Source of the DNA: Phialocephala subalpina
Taxonomy: Eukaryota > Ascomycota > Leotiomycetes > Helotiales > Mollisiaceae
Direction of reading: 5' to 3'
DNA: 64,000 nucleotides
Assembly (NCBI GenBank): GCA_900073065.1
Contig: FJOG01000045.1
Location: 161,954 to 225,953, forward strand
Below the pieces are notes generated by a model. It ran no database searches and had not been told where the DNA came from. It saw only the letters and a program-made list of their open reading frames with translations. Shown piece after piece: positions 11,617-23,374 of the stretch. Numbering within the stretch: the first letter of the stretch is position 1; each line of letters begins with the position of its first letter. The position numbers were made by a program, and so were the translations under genes.

Positions 11617-12480
11617 ATGCATCGCATCGTACTAGCCACCATTTTCTTGTCGCTCTCCAGAAGTACACACGCGGATTGCACACGAGAGTTCCTTCGGAAT
11701 GCCACAACAGCTTACGTTTTCACCCAACGCTATGGTGCAGTTCACTCCCCGGATCCATCCTTCACGATACACTTGTCAAGCAATCTGATCTATACCGAAA
11801 ACTTCGCTCCAACTCTAATCAACAGTTCCATTTTATCTACCGCCCTACCCATCACCCACAACTTCAGCATGCACGACACGACCGCATGTTCCACATTCAC
11901 AGAATTAATTGTTCTTCCCACGAACAAGACAACACCATATCTAATTCACACACGCATGCTCCTCAATAGCAACACCCGCCAAGTCACGACAATCGAATCG
12001 GTCGTGACCACAACCGGAGACTGGGCGTTCAACGTCACCGGGTACCTGCACTACTCTTCTCTCGAGAACTGGGATCCAATTCCAGTCACAAACCGTGATA
12101 GTAGAGCAGTCATTCAAGCAGCAGGTGATGCTTACTTCTATCGATTCGACAATGTCTCGGTAATCGTCCCATGGGGTGCACCGTGCACAAGGATCGAAGG
12201 CGGCACACTGGTACAGGGGACTCTGAGTGGAGACAACTGCACGATGGCATGGCCAAGTACCATCGTTGTCACTGATCGAAGATATGTGGTTGATGAGGAG
12301 TATGGAGGAGTTGATATCTTCGAGGGATTTCCGGGATTGGATCGGTCTCAGGGACAGAACCCGATGCCTGATAGTCACTTGTTCCGAGTTGAGGGTGGGA
12401 AGATTAAGTATGCTCACACTGTGAGTCATTGCGTCCAGAAAGGATGTGGAATGGACGGAACAACCCCCTTTGGCCGATGA
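11617..12480 (+). CDS. Secreted DUF8021 family protein
   Basis: Single-exon gene, 287 aa. Residues 1-19 form a signal peptide ending before ADC, so the product should enter the secretory pathway; several N-x-S/T sequons fit an extracellular glycoprotein. The C-terminal half (about residues 150-275) carries the pattern I associate with DUF8021: NRDSRAVIQAAGDAYFYRF, VPWGAPCTRIEGG, a spaced Cys before MAWPSTIVVTDRRYVVDEE and PDSHLFRVEGGKIKYAHTVS. This resembles an SnoaL/NTF2-like fold with a disulphide. The N-terminal half (residues 20-145) also looks like a weaker copy of such a fold. The molecular function is unknown. The ATG is preceded at about 100 bp by a TATA element. Family name rests on memory of the motif; the secreted nature is seen directly. 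Confidence 0.75.
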   Translation: MHRIVLATIFLSLSRSTHADCTREFLRNATTAYVFTQRYGAVHSPDPSFTIHLSSNLIYTENFAPTLINSSILSTALPITHNFSMHDTTACSTFTELIVLPTNKTTPYLIHTRMLLNSNTRQVTTIESVVTTTGDWAFNVTGYLHYSSLENWDPIPVTNRDSRAVIQAAGDAYFYRFDNVSVIVPWGAPCTRIEGGTLVQGTLSGDNCTMAWPSTIVVTDRRYVVDEEYGGVDIFEGFPGLDRSQGQNPMPDSHLFRVEGGKIKYAHTVSHCVQKGCGMDGTTPFGR

Positions 12481-12753
12481 ATTAGGGATGTCATTTTTAG
12501 CCATATCGAGAGGAAGGATGAAGATGTAAAAGCTTAATCTGTGGTACATTTACGAAGGATCAGAGGCTTTTTTATGAGCTCCCAACAGTGACGTCCTTAG
12601 CCCGACGTAATTTGGAAAGCGCCTTAGCCCCACTACAAAGCTCATCACAGTGTTTTGGTACCCAAAAGTTGCATGCCCACCAATCACCGAACCACCCACC
12701 TCTGCATTTGCAACGACAGGCATCGTCCTCCACCATGTTTATGTTGTGCATAC

Positions 12754-13318
12754 CTACCATTGACGTTTGGAAAAGTACTTGCGGAAGTATACAGCGCCTT
12801 GCTTGCGAAGCAAGACTATCTGTTCAATTTCCTTCTCTCTCGTATCCATATGCATAGTCCTTGCAAGATAGTAGACACTCTGGAACTTGCTGTATCTTCT
12901 TCCCGCATTAATACAGGCCTCCTACAGTATTTCGCACAACACTACCGATCCCCATTAAAGAGTAGTGAAAATTCCTTGAGCGGCGGCTTGCTTCCAAAAC
13001 CAGCTGATTCTGTAGTGAGACAATCTGAGTGATTGTCTGTAGCTTCTTGGCTAGAGAGTCGAATCCCAAGTTTACCTTCTTCTCCCTAGTTTTAAGGTCT
13101 TGAAGAAAGGATGAAATCGAATCCTGGTCTTGTACGAATATCTTCGAGTCGTTTTGGCGCCGAGTTAATTTGTCGAAGGGGCTTTCAAATATCTTCTTGG
13201 CTTCCAGTTCTGCTTGGACTACTTTCTTCTCGTAAGTCCGTTCATCAGAGATCAGCCTTCGTATCTTGAAAGCCGTGACTTCGGTACGACCTTTTGCTTC
13301 CTGGATCTTCTGGCCCAT
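12754..13318 (-). CDS. Hypothetical coiled-coil protein
   Basis: Tentative two-exon model: 13318-13001 and 12921-12754 (161 aa), joined by a 79 bp intron with donor GTTTTG and acceptor CTGTAG that keeps frame. Exon 1 is highly charged with heptad-like Leu/Ile spacing (SDERTYEKKVVQAELEAKKI, then SISSFLQDLKTREKKVNLGF) and exon 2 continues as charged helical sequence with REKEIEQIVLLRKQGAVYF. Composition looks coding, unlike shadows around it. The frame is open beyond the first ATG at 13318, so the true start may lie upstream through another intron. No domain was recognised. It sits between the DUF8021 gene and a frameshifted hypothetical gene, all near the NRPS-like enzyme, but no functional link can be shown. 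Confidence 0.4.
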
Positions 13319-13917
13319 TCGGTACACCGGGTTGACGAGCAATGTCGTATAAAGTCAGTACTCCGTCGATCTCGAAGATTATATGTACTAGAGTCGAGAA
13401 ACGATAGATTAACGTTGTATGTTTGCGAAATATGGAACCGGAGGCAAGTCGCTGGCGCGAACGCCCCTTTCCAGCATCGCTTGACGTTAGCGAGTTTCGC
13501 CTAAACTTGCTCTCGTTGCTCTGAGGTATCTACTAGCAGCACGTGATGCGCCGAACGAACATTTAGTTGCCGTCGCGATGACCTCAAATAGCCGTAGTCT
13601 TTTAGCTTTTCGTGTTACAGGTTCCGAAGAGATGTGACAGCAAATGGTCAATTAATGATATTTATCCTTGCAGTGTTTTTGAAGTGGTAGAATCTAGTAA
13701 CAGGGCGGGCACTCTCTCAAAACTAGAAGAAGTCTTTCAATTTAACCTCCTAGAGCGCTATTCCAAGTTTAGCTGAAGAACATTTTCGCAACGTTCTCAA
13801 TTCCAGACACTCCGGTATCGCGCTTAGCTTTATCCGAGTGAGTGCACCCAATCTTTCCGTTCTACTAGACTTGGTTGTAATAGACAGATTTTGGAAACTC
13901 AGTCACCATATCTTCCT

Positions 13918-14364
13918 TCAAATACGCCGGGAATCCCTGCCATAATAATTTCTATCGACATACTGCCACTTTCGGAGGGACGAGTCTCCTTCGCAAACTG
14001 CACGTGCTTCCTCCCAGTCGCCGTTCTTTTGGTAGCCGATCTTAAACGTGTCAGTTTCCCTTCAAAATCACGCTAGAAACAGTTCTCACCGTGAACTTTT
14101 TATTGACTCTAATGATCACCAGGTCAAACATGATCTCGTTTGAGCCACGGAAGGAGAGGGTTTTCATTTGAGAATTGAGAAAAGCCTCGAGTTCCTTAAC
14201 GTCGTGGTACTGTAATACAGCACTGTCACGACAGCGTCGATTATAGGGAGTTTTTTATAGTTTTCCTCTTCGCTGAACCATCCTGCTCTTACGATGCGAG
14301 CGTATGATGGTTCAAGGTGCGCTGGCAGGTCATCAAAGTCTTGGATGAGGCGCAGAGGAGGCAT
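13918..14364 (-). pseudogene. Hypothetical gene with a one-base frameshift
   Basis: Exons 14364-14090 and 14040-13918, with a GTGAGA...AAG intron of 49 bp between them. From ATG 14364 the frame reads MPPLRLIQDFDDLPAHLEPS and on to FSEEENYKK at an A6 run near 14250; the continuation with protein-like composition (TPYNRRCRDSAVLQYHDVKE, then LSFRGSNEIMFDLVIIRV) is one frame away. One extra A in the run would make exon 1 a multiple of three and join exon 2 (GYQKNGDWEEARAVCEGDSS) correctly. So either the gene has lost one A, or the sequence has a homopolymer error. I do not recognise the family. The unbroken product would be about 132 aa and soluble. Confidence 0.5.
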
Positions 14365-14631
14365 GATTGCAGTAGCTTCGAGATCAGAGCACGACAGCGA
14401 GATTGCAGAAAACTGTATGGCGTTGCGCAAGGAGTTGAGAAATATATAACAAACAGTGAGGGGAAATAGATAATTTGTACTATCCCCCTTGCTTCATTGT
14501 TAGCTTAGGTGAGTTTGAGCCAACCGGAGATGTTCCTTTGGTAGATCAAGTTCTTTCATTGGACGAAATACCCCCAGCCCAGAGTTCGTTCTCAAAGCCT
14601 TCAAGCAACAAATAATGCTAGATACAACACC

Positions 14632-17600
14632 CTAGAACTCCCATTGTTCTAACCATATCCTCATCCATTCCATATGGACACTTGTCAACTCCCTCATCTT
14701 CTCACTCTTTGCTTGAGTCTCCTTTGTATCCATTTTCACTCCTGAACCACCACTTTTCATTACTTGATAAAAATCGAACAACTTCACAGCTGGGTTTATC
14801 TCCACGTCAACTTCTTTCTTCTTCGCACTGTGCTCCAGCCTCGTCAACCACTGATCAAAGCTTACAATGTCCACTTGCTGCCCAGATTTCCCAAAATACA
14901 CCTTGATAGCTGGGACCAAGTCCTGCCACTTGCCTTCATTTGTGTTGAACAAATGATAGTATTCTGTCCACGCCCCTGCTTCCCTTTTCCCACTTTCGCC
15001 GGCACAGTTAACCAAAACCAACTCTCCCACAATCTCAGCCAATAAATCGACAGGAACCCATTGCACACTCTCGTGTCCCGGTAACTCATTCGGCAAAGCA
15101 CCCAGGTATTTCGAGCTAGCGATCAAGCTCGGCAACCATTCCTTTTGGTTCCAAATACCTTTCGTCCCTCTCTCAACAGGACCAGCAATCTGTCCGACTC
15201 TGAGGATTGCACTGCTGACTTCGGATCTCGTTCTAGCAGCACCAAGGAGATTCTCTGAAATCCATTTGCTCTCACTGTAGCCTTGATGTAGTGGTATGCG
15301 AGGATCTTTGAGCGCGGTTTCAGGAACAAGGGTATGATCAGGGTTGATCTCGTTCCAGTTTACAAGCGTCCCAATACTGGAGGTGAAGAATATCGGCGGC
15401 GATAGATGAGACTGAAAAGATAAAGAAATCAAGCTCAGCACTCCTTCGATATGTGGTGTGAATGAGGAGAGGTCGAGGTTGAAGTCAACGGTCCATTGAT
15501 TGTCTGGATTTCGGTCAGTCAGATTAAGCGAGCGAGAAAGGGGGGGGGGCAAAACGCACGGATAAGGACCGATACTTCATTCTTCAATTTGGTAAAGACA
15601 TTTTCATCCACGCCCAAGTTCGGCTTGCTCAAGTCAGCCTGGAGGAACTCGAGCCTCTGATCCCACTTCGAGATTAGACCTTTCTCTGCATTCTCCTTCG
15701 CTTGTCGTTCCTCGGCATCGTCGGTTCTATTCAAGCAGTAGATCTTCGAGATTTTCGTCGAAGTGATAAGTGTATGTAGCAGATACGATCCAAGAGAGCC
15801 GGTACTTCCTGTAAGCAATACCACCAACTCATGGTTGCTCGTAGGCGAAATGTTATTCTTGGTTGTTCCTGTGGGCTTTGGTAGCTTGACCACAAAGTCG
15901 TCAAGAATATCTTGCATTCGCTGTTCTCGGGTTATGCCGTCGACAACATTGGTGTTACTTTGGGCCAGACGCAGCCTCTTCAATGAAAGCGCAAGCGCGA
16001 CAAGGGAAGAGTTACTGTAAATGAGTCGGGTGTTGATCTCATCATGTGGTAACCCCACAAGCGTGAGCTTCAATAGTCTGACCAGGGTCATGACGTGCAA
16101 AGAATCCATGCCCATTGCGAAGAAATCCTGCTCCGGCTTCAAGTTCTGAATCTTTACCACACTCTCAACCAAAGCTCCAACACTTGTCTCCAGACTTTTC
16201 AAGTCCTGATTAATGTCGATTTTCGGCAAGGCCACGATATCCTCACCCTCATCAACTCGCTTATAGATTTCATCGATCTCTTTTGCGTAGAACTTGACGG
16301 TTGCACCCCTCTGCATGGTACCTTTCCCTGCCCTCGCAAAAGGCTTTTCCGGGTCACTCAAAATAATTCTGTCCAAACTCAACTGCGCATGAGCGGGTGC
16401 AGCCTCATTCGCCTTCATCGCATATTGCCAGACATCTTCCTCAAGGTACCTAGCTTTCTTCTCAGGATCCGTAAGGGATCCAGCAATCTCTTCCTTGAGT
16501 TCAATGATAGCAGCTGGTACGAATCGTGATTGTCCGACCACCAATGCTCCCTTCACGGCGGGGTGCTGACGAAGAGTAACTTCCATGCTCGTTGGGTTCA
16601 GCTTCTCCCCATTGCTGAGGACAATCACATCGTCTGCTCGTCCAGCATAGAGCCAAAGATTGGGTTTCGTAGGATGCGGAGTGTAGAGATCATTCATGGA
16701 GTACTCTTCGAGGTCAGGAAAGGTCCACCAAGCGGAATGGAATTGGTCGGATGATTCATGTCGAACGAAAATCTGTTCGTAAGCACCATCACCAGCAGGA
16801 CGGAATTCGATGCCTTTGTGTTCTGGAGTGAAGTGGAAATATTCCCAGTCCTCGGGTGCTTTGTCCCAGAATGGGAGTGGGCCCATCTCAGTGGAGCCTG
16901 TTGTATTCATAAGCAAGCTCTTTTGGCAGAGGATGTTTCCCACTTCGGTGCCTAAGGGTGCTGTTTGAATGCTAAGCATAATCGCTAGGATGTTTTTAGA
17001 CTGAGATACTTACCTCCACCATATCCAACCACGGCAAGTTTCTCGAGCCTCTTCAAAGACGCATGCGATTGTACCATATCTTCAAGAATCGAAGGAGCTA
17101 TGTAGATCATGTCTGCTCCTGAAGTATCCAAGACTTCGTCAACGAGTACAGCGCTGAGAGGTCGATTGGATGGCCCCCAGACCATGATGAGATCGTACCA
17201 CAGGGGTGCCATGAAACCGACAATGATTCCGGCGGACTATAATCGGATTAGTTGATGAAGATAATCTCCTTGTTGAGGATGTTACTTACATGGAATGGAG
17301 GTAGAGCAACAAATGCCTTTCTATTCCTGAGCTTCCACCATAGTGGCTCATACCCATCGATGTGCGGCAGGAGGTTATATGCATCCATTGCGCTGGTCCA
17401 CCCATGCTTCAGTACTATTGGTTTCGGTAGGCCAGTTGAGCCAGAGGTATGGAGCACCACAAATGGATCATGCTTTGCCTCATCGTAGCTTTTGGTGAAC
17501 GAATAGTAAGGTGCATGACCTTCGGCCAACAGACTGGCAACAGAAGGGATTGGTATTGGCGAGAGGCCGATGTGAGAAATGAACTCTGGCGATATGTGGT

Positions 17601-18050
17601 AGCCTTCAGAACTCAGGATCACATTACAATCTGTAGACTTGAAGAGATTCAATTGTCCTTCAAGGCTGTTGCGTGGTGAAGGTAGAAGCAACTTTGACGA
17701 ACGTCAGTATCATCAACCTACTACGTAGAGCATCGCATTGAATGACTGACCTTATAACCAACTTTGCAAACAGCACATATCAAAACAAAATATCTGATGT
17801 CGAGAGGTCCAAGATATGCCAAGGTCTCGAAGCTCGTGCTTTTGCCAAATCTATCCTCGAGAAATGCAGCAGCACGATTGATCGCTCTTGAAAATGCGTC
17901 ATAAGTGACATCAATGTAGCCTTCAGTAAGATCGAATGACTTCGGAATAGAAGCAAAGACTTTGTTTGGGTTATCTCGAGCAATGTTGTCGATAAGGGGA
18001 GGTATAAGACGACGGCCATACGGCACTTCTGGTTTGAGGCTGCCCATCAT
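14632..18050 (-). CDS. NRPS-like adenylate-forming reductase (A-T-R)
   Basis: Five exons, 18050-17751, 17691-17290, 17236-17014, 16960-15560 and 15503-14632, all junctions in frame, give 1065 aa, the usual size of fungal three-domain carboxylate reductases. Adenylation domain: residues ~1-550, with the P-loop LHTSGSTGLPKPIVLKHG, a MNTTGSTEMG segment and the GRADDVIVLSNGEKLNP motif. Thiolation site: DFFAMGMDSLHVM near residue 590, the Ser taking phosphopantetheine. Reductase: LLTGSTGSLGSYLL NAD(P)H-binding motif near residue 690 and the catalytic YSESK near 850. Such enzymes activate an acid as its adenylate, load it on the carrier and release it as aldehyde or alcohol. No condensation domain is present. 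Substrate is unknown. The start used is the first of two adjacent ATGs; an upstream in-frame ATG at 18128 is possible. Confidence 0.92.
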
Positions 18051-19448
18051 GCAGATGAAATATAACAAAGTCAGTTGAAAGAAACGTCGAGTCGAGGAAA
18101 GATTGATGTAGTGAAAAGCAGGGTGCATACGCTAGGTCTAGCGTGAGCTCCGGAGGCAAGGTTATAAGCGTAAGCCCAAGCTCTGGATTCGTCAACCAGT
18201 GCGAAGGTGTCGATCAGCACTAAATGGTACTAAGGAACCCTAGCACATCCACGACTGACCACCCCTCCAAAGTAGATCCATCAACCCAAAAGAAGCGCCT
18301 CAAAGCTTATTTCCCACAAGTCTCTCGGGTTCGTCAAGCGAGACTTTGCGAACCAGCCAATTCAAATCCAACATCAGTAATTAAGTCAATAACACACTCG
18401 TATATTCTATATCCTAATCAGAAGAGGAAAATAGAATGACAAAGCTACCCCGCAGTGAGATTTCGTCAGAATGAGGACTCGAGTGCGACGATGCACGATG
18501 ATGAGAGGCGAAGAAAAACGAAAGAGGAAAACGAGGAGATGTGATCTAGCACGTGGCATTTAAATGCTGACTCAGACGGACCTGATAGGATACAAATACT
18601 CCCGACCCTCCTTTATACAATATAGCTGACCAAAGTAGTCGACTATGTATGAATCACGGAACCAGTGTTCCAGCAACATTCGGACTTACGAGGTTACTAT
18701 ATGCCAGAAGGAATGTCAAATTAAACAATCAGGCGAAGAACCCCGTTAGGAGTAAAGATATGAAAAGCAAGACGAGAAAGATGTAGAAAGTCGAGACGAC
18801 AATCAATCGAATTGAACACTTCCATTAAAATTGGCATGTCCAAAGAAGCCGGATAGGCTTGCAATGAAATGATCTCTTCCACAATCCGGAAAGAGAAAGT
18901 ATTCCGGCATCAAGCTCTTCACAACTTTCTTCGTTTGAAAATCTCCGCACGTAGCCCGCTAGCTCCAACTAACATTTTGGCAGCGGTTGCAGCTCGAAAC
19001 GTGCCCTCAATAATAAATATGGACAATGTTGTAAGACTTCGTTTCTTATCTCTCGGTATTCGCGAAAGCTTACAACTACAGTACCGTGGTGATAGTGGTA
19101 CCTGATCGAGCCATCTACCTGAGCTTCCACCTTGGTGGGCCTCACTCCCTGTTGACTGTCATGGTTGACTGCTCGAAAAGACGTTCTGAATGACGTGAGT
19201 GGCATGTATGTACTTGCTCGGAAAAATTCCAACGGACGAAAATTCGGCGATAGTGTCAGACTTTGGACATGCTATATTCCCAAATAGAGTAAAGCAATTT
19301 GAGCTTGCCTTTCTGGAGCCATTAGCTTATCTGGGACTTGAAGTCAAACTCCTTACAGATTTACCTCATTTGCCAATAGTAGCACGAAATACATACACCC
19401 CTAGACTCTCTTAAAGACGCTCCTGACAATCAGAGTATTTTACAAAAG
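18051..19448. other. Intergenic, no gene recognised
   Basis: 1.4 kb upstream of the NRPS-like gene and downstream of the GTPase gene. Contains the NRPS-like promoter; no conserved element, repeat or RNA gene was recognised. Confidence 0.5.
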
Positions 19449-22400
19449 TTAATAGTAGCCATGCTCTTTAGCCTCTCTCATCACCTGTGCAGCAATATCC
19501 ATAATATTTTCCATTTCCCTCAAAACTCCAGCAGCAACCCTGCCCAACCTCTCCAAGAAATTGCCATTTTTCGCTAATACCTTCGCCTCTGTACCCCGCA
19601 ACATCTCGATGTTGTGTTCAATTAGCGTGAGGATGTTTTTGATCTCACTGTCAAGGATGTCTGCTGTATCGGCAGCAAGCTCGAAGAGATCATTTTGTAG
19701 GCGGGATCGAATGGCGCTGAACAAAATAGGATTGCGATCCGACCCTATCGCCTGTCGTAAGCAGGCTAGGCGCCTTGCAGTCACGCCATCTCCTGTTAAA
19801 TGATCAGATCAGGGGTGAAAGGAGTTGAGCTTTCTTCGTTGAACTCTTACCACGGCTCTTCGCGGAATCCTCCATACAGGCGCGATACGATGGACGCATC
19901 TCTTCAAATATATATGAACTCTGGTGATTCCGGCTTGCATCACGCCTGATTGAGCTAGAACAGGACGGTAATTCTTTTAGCACTGTGGTGGATATTATAC
20001 ACAGCGAGAGACCAAAAACAACTTACTTAATTTGGATTCTGGCAACTTCCTTTACCTTTACGAAAAGATACTTTACGGAATCATTCATCGTTGTCAGCGA
20101 GTCCGCGAACAACGGCGCTCCTTGAAAATCTAGGGAATTTTAGCATTTTTGGTGGCCACCTCGCGGGAAAGGGTTTCCGAATAGATTTCAGAGCAGTATG
20201 TATACCTTTGACTTGCGAGATTAGTCCATCTAATAGACCTAAAATCTGGTTCTCGAGGTCCGCTACATTTGCTATTGACATGTCGGCATAGAGATTCCAC
20301 CATGAAGACATGTCATCAACCATGGAGTCAATAAGGTCTTGGTTCCATTCCCTGAAGAGGACTTTGGGACTGCCCCAAGACCCATATCTTCGACAGAAGC
20401 ATCCAACCTGGGCTTCAGGCATGTCAGTGGCAGAAAAGCTTGCCAAGTACTTTAGTTGCTTACTCGGATGATACTAGAAGGGTCAGTATGTCGCACCTTT
20501 GATGGATCCTTATTACTCACCTCTATCCACGTATAAGATACTTCTAGCGCATTTTCTGTCCAGTTACCTAGATTGTTCCCTAGACAGTACAAAATTCAGT
20601 GACATCTATAAAAGGTGAATATAAGCCAGCACGAACCCATAGGTTGGATCATGATGTCCGATGAAGTGCCTTTTTGGGTCTCTCCTGCGGCGTGTATTGC
20701 TTCTGAAGCATTCTAACAATGTTAGCATTGGAGAAGTTAACCTACTCGAGATTTCAGATTGCAGAGAAACTTCGTTTGACTAGCACAGCCCCAGAGATAT
20801 TCAGGCAGTGAAGGCAAGTTCAGATTCGAGAGGAACGTAGCCAAAGAGCGGCCTTGGTAATTTCCAACTGTGTAGGACAGAAGGTTTCCACGCGAACTCG
20901 TACATTGTCTCTCGTAAAAACGGAAGAGGTTCCACGTACGTACCATTTTGAGATCATCTTGAAGTGTTTTCAGGAGTCTCTGGACTGTTGCATCATTTGA
21001 CATGGTTTCTTGAGACCCTCCGACGAGCCATAGTTGAACCTGCTGGACTAAGCTCTTGAGGTTTACTGTCAAAAAGTTATGTCCAATACGGAACTGGGCC
21101 TGAGCTGGGATCTTGTGGCAGTGCTTCCTCAATGCTGGAATACCACTCCCTCTCATTGATAAATTGTGGACGTTGGCTCGCAGGCGATTTTTCTTGTATA
21201 TCTTATTAGAGACACAAAACACGGAAAGAGGACGGGTTCCAAGCATTTTTGCGTGTGTGCTTCGGACGAATTTCTCGATGTAGTCGTTGCGAGCTGTCAT
21301 ATAGAGGTAGTCCAATCTATCATTGAAGATTAGCAAAACCACTTCCAGGACATAAAGAAGTACTCACTCCTCTTGTGCTTCATCTCTTCGACGAAGTGCG
21401 CCTTCCATCTCGTTATCAATTTCAGCCTCCTCAACGATTCTCTCTAGCAGCGTTACTTTTGCGGCGTTTTCGCACCGATTATCAGCAAAGAATTTCTTTC
21501 TGACCTCGTCGACATCCAGATCCTGCAAAGCTGTTAAAACACTTTCCTCCATTGGAGCAGACATCAGTATAGGAACCTCAGATTTTGTGCAAACCAATGC
21601 AATACCCTGTGATGGCCTTCCACTTTTCAGATTCCTTCCCAGGCTTTTTTCCAATATCATCTCCACGTTCTTGTTTGTGCCAACCCGCGCTATATCAGCA
21701 ACAACGAAAATTTCATCGCATTCATACATATAGTCTTCAGCTGCCTTGATGCGAGCGTTATTGGAATCATGGAAGCCTACACATATCAGTTCGAAAACAT
21801 ATATCAGCCCAAAGTTCCATACCTGGAAGATCTGTAAGAATAGCTCCACTCTTTAGAACTTGGGAACGGAGAAAAATTCTGTAACACGTTAGTCTCAAGC
21901 ACTCTCCTTAAAGAGGTATCTCTACCTCATAACTTTGATAAAGGGCCAAAGATTTCCAGTCAAGAACTGCTGCGTCTTTCTGTTGCATTCTTCCACCGTG
22001 TCCGCACTTCCAAGCCACCCACTCTGGAGTGAGTCCACAGGCCATTGTAGTCCGTTCGTCCACAATCTCAATTGCTGTTGGATCCTTTCTTCAGCCCCAG
22101 CACTAGGGTCTTTCAAATATTCCTCGGTCAGCTCCCTCCTAGACCCAAATGCAGCTTTCAAGGTATCCCATGCGAGTTTTGACTGGTCCTCTAAACGCTT
22201 CTGCTCATCCGCTGTAAAACCTTTATCATCAAGGTCGGAGAGGTGAAAGTTCCGATAGCTCCAAATGAGTTCACGGAGTTGCTCTTCGATCTCGACATCT
22301 GTCATGTGATCTATCTCGATTGTGTATTTGGCTGATTGTCCTCGTTTTCGAAGTCGATACTCGGTGACTACACTCGTGCAAGCAGCGCCAAGGCCAGCCT

Positions 22401-23374
22401 GTACCGTTAGTCTGCGATTCTATTTCTATGGGGGCAGGAATAGGCTTACGGTACGCGCAAGGTCAGTTTCGTCGAGGAGTGAGTTGATCAGGCTGCTCTT
22501 TCCTACAAGTGAAGTTAGTCAATAATACGGACAGCTTCTCTCGTCACATACCAACACCAGAGTCTCCCACGATACCAATTTTACACACAGAGGGTGCATC
22601 AAATTGCGAAAGCTCGTTTGCCGTTTGGATCATACTGAAGACTTGTGATTCCCGATCTCGAGCCAGTTCGCAAATGCCAAGAACGCTGCCTATTTGTTGA
22701 GCAATAGACTTTCCTGCCTGTAACGCCCTTTGGAAATCTTTGTTGAAGTATGGCTCATCTTCTGGTGGTGTCTCATCGTTGGTATCATATCTGGCGGGTC
22801 TTGGAAGCCGATCGCAGACTGGGGGCTGGACAGGAGCGCTCGATGCTCGGCGTTTGGTGGCCTGTGGCGTCACAACATTTACAGAAGTTTGGTCGACTGA
22901 TGGTAGCTCAGCCCTTGAGCTGCTTACATATCTGCTGTGTTCTGAACCTGGACCAGGTCCGGATCCGGATCTGCTGATTAGATTTTGTGTAGTGACCTGC
23001 ACAACACGAGCCGTAGGTTCTGGTGTAGTATTGTGGATGCTGCGAAACGTGAAAGGGGACAATTCTTTCTTTTGGCCAAACCGGAAGAGTTGAGAACCAT
23101 TATTAGCAGGGCTGAGGTTCACCTCCTTGAAAGTATCAACAAAGTTCTCATAGGTGCTGAATGAAGCAAGTATTCTTGGGTTCGAGGTATCTGGAAGTTC
23201 AAACAAGCCAGGTGTTGGCGGTTCGATTGAGGGAATAGGAACATCCGGCTTGAGATCAGGTAAAGATGCCGGGATCTTTGGGGAGAAGGTTGTCGAAGAT
23301 TGAGGTGTAAATACTGGGTCGTCTGTGCTTTCAACCGAAGGCAATCGAACATGGGAATGATCTTCGTAATCCAT
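19449..23374 (-). CDS. Large dynamin-like P-loop GTPase (SLIP-GC-like)
   Basis: Multi-exon gene. Well-supported exons: 23374-22552, 22502-22450, 22398-21926, 21878-21823, 21776-21368, 21316 to about 20941 (end uncertain), 20712-20637, 20579-20521, 20473-20206 (may hold a 51 bp intron), 20129-20027, 19954-19851, 19792-19449. Product about 1000 aa. The first ~250 residues are Pro/Ser-rich and disordered. Then G1 is GIVGDSGVGKSSLINSLL, a switch Thr lies in AACTSVVTEY, G3 is ILTDLPGFHDS and G4 reads CTKSE. The rest is helical, with a conserved SWGSPKVLFREWNQDLIDSM segment, as in fungal relatives of vertebrate nuclear GTPase SLIP-GC. GTP binding is clear; cellular role is unknown. Between 20940 and 20713 the exon structure is unresolved: either a 228 bp intron or read-through followed by a 33 bp intron. 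An ATG at 23443 is an alternative start. Confidence 0.8.

Noticed and set aside
15540..15549. G10 run as a G-quadruplex or slippage site
   Set aside because: It lies in the middle of the last intron of the NRPS-like gene and is a single run.
22740..23093. Plus-strand 117 aa reading frame
   Set aside because: Antisense shadow of the Ser/Pro-rich first exon of the GTPase.
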